Below are positions 5,803-6,245 of a stretch of DNA of 6,245 bases, piece after piece. Position 1 is the first letter of the stretch. Each line of letters opens with the position of its first letter. The DNA is taken from NCBI GenBank assembly GCA_900548255.1, contig URKH01000089.1:1-6245 (forward strand), given 5' to 3'. Made by a program: the position numbers and the translations under genes. The notes beneath the pieces are model-generated. The model was not told the origin of the DNA, made no database searches, and saw nothing but the letters and a program-made list of their open reading frames with translations. Origin of the DNA: an uncultured Collinsella sp. (GTDB lineage Bacteria; Actinomycetota; Coriobacteriia; Coriobacteriales; Coriobacteriaceae).

Positions 5803-6245
5803 ATGGAAGCCAACGGAATCGTACTGTCGCCCGACCCTCGTCTGCGCCAGGAGTGCGCCGTCATCGAGGAGATTACCCCGGCGATCGAGGCGCTTGCCGA
5901 GAAGATGAAGAAGATGATGTTCGAGAACGGCGGCTGCGGTCTGGCTGCCCCGCAGATCGGCGAACTCATTCAGCTCGTCACCATCGACTGCGACTACACC
6001 GACAAGAACGACTATGACCCGTACGTGCTCATCAACCCCGTGATCGTGGAGCAGAGCGACCATCTTGTGCCGTTTAGCGAGGGCTGCCTGTCCATCCCTG
6101 GCATTAGCTGCGAGATCGAGCGTCCCGACCATGTCGTCGTCGAGGCGTACGACTTGGATGCCAACCTGATTCGCTATGAGGCTTCGGGCGACCTGTTCTG
6201 CGTGTGCCTGCAGCACGAGATCGATCACCTGCACGGCAACACCAT
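5803..6245 (+). CDS. def: Peptide deformylase, N-terminal 147 residues (cut by window edge)
   Basis: This metalloenzyme removes the formyl group from the N-terminal methionine of new proteins at the ribosome. All three family motifs are visible: GCGLAAPQ at residues 44-51, EGCLS at 93-97 and HEIDH at 138-142. Cys95, His138 and His142 are the metal ligands and Glu139 the catalytic base. ATG 5803 was chosen over the in-frame ATG at 5797 because GAAAGGA (5791-5797) would overlap the upstream one and sits about 5 bases from the downstream one. The stretch LFCVCLQHE puts two extra cysteines just before the metal-binding helix, where many homologues have small or aliphatic residues. The gene starts 18 bases after priA and is probably cotranscribed; fmt (methionyl-tRNA formyltransferase) often follows in such clusters, but lies outside this window if present. 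Confidence 0.96.
   Translation, partial: MEANGIVLSPDPRLRQECAVIEEITPAIEALAEKMKKMMFENGGCGLAAPQIGELIQLVTIDCDYTDKNDYDPYVLINPVIVEQSDHLVPFSEGCLSIPGISCEIERPDHVVVEAYDLDANLIRYEASGDLFCVCLQHEIDHLHGNT

Overview
The window comes from a GC-rich bacterial chromosome, probably an actinobacterium of the Coriobacteriia (Collinsella-like). I base that on the codon bias, the protein style and the gene content; I ran no search, so the taxon is an inference. It holds mostly core housekeeping genes: metK (S-adenosylmethionine synthase, minus strand), gltX (glutamyl-tRNA synthetase), priA (replication restart helicase) and the start of def (peptide deformylase). No transposase, phage, CRISPR or RNA gene was found.

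Layout. Positions 1-77 are the last 24 codons of an unidentified gene. At 144 a secreted protein begins, with a Sec signal peptide and a Big2-type immunoglobulin-like domain, but its recognisable sequence stops at about 488. From there to 1367 the DNA is metK read on the other strand, and metK lacks everything after the residue equivalent to E. coli Ala261, including two catalytic lysines. The two genes meet tail to tail in a 30-base stretch (459-488) that reads as good Big2 sequence on one strand and good MetK sequence on the other. This is either an assembly chimera at a shared short sequence or a real rearrangement; because metK is normally essential, the artefact is the more likely explanation unless a second metK exists. 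Both reading frames stay open across the join, so an automatic annotator would call a normal-looking 405-residue MetK.

The metK-gltX intergenic region (1368-1643) carries a short hairpin in the metK leader, a perfect 25-bp inverted repeat (1487-1559) preceded by a 10-bp tandem duplication, and a likely -10 box for gltX. gltX (1644-3119) is complete and is followed by a clear intrinsic terminator. Between that terminator and priA lies a second large palindrome (3197-3298; 33-bp arms with one mismatch) whose arms are each palindromic too. The two palindromes share a GGGACA/TGTCCC core and the flank ATGAGTGGGT, which suggests a family of dispersed non-coding palindromic repeats.

priA (3331-5784) is complete, and def starts 18 bases after it, so the two probably form one transcript. 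The most interesting coding feature is the N-terminus of PriA: a QLSLF pentapeptide matching the bacterial sliding-clamp-binding consensus, joined to the helicase body by a Pro/Ala/Lys-rich linker. This may tether PriA to the beta clamp. Apart from the palindromes, the clamp-motif idea and the metK join, the region looks ordinary.
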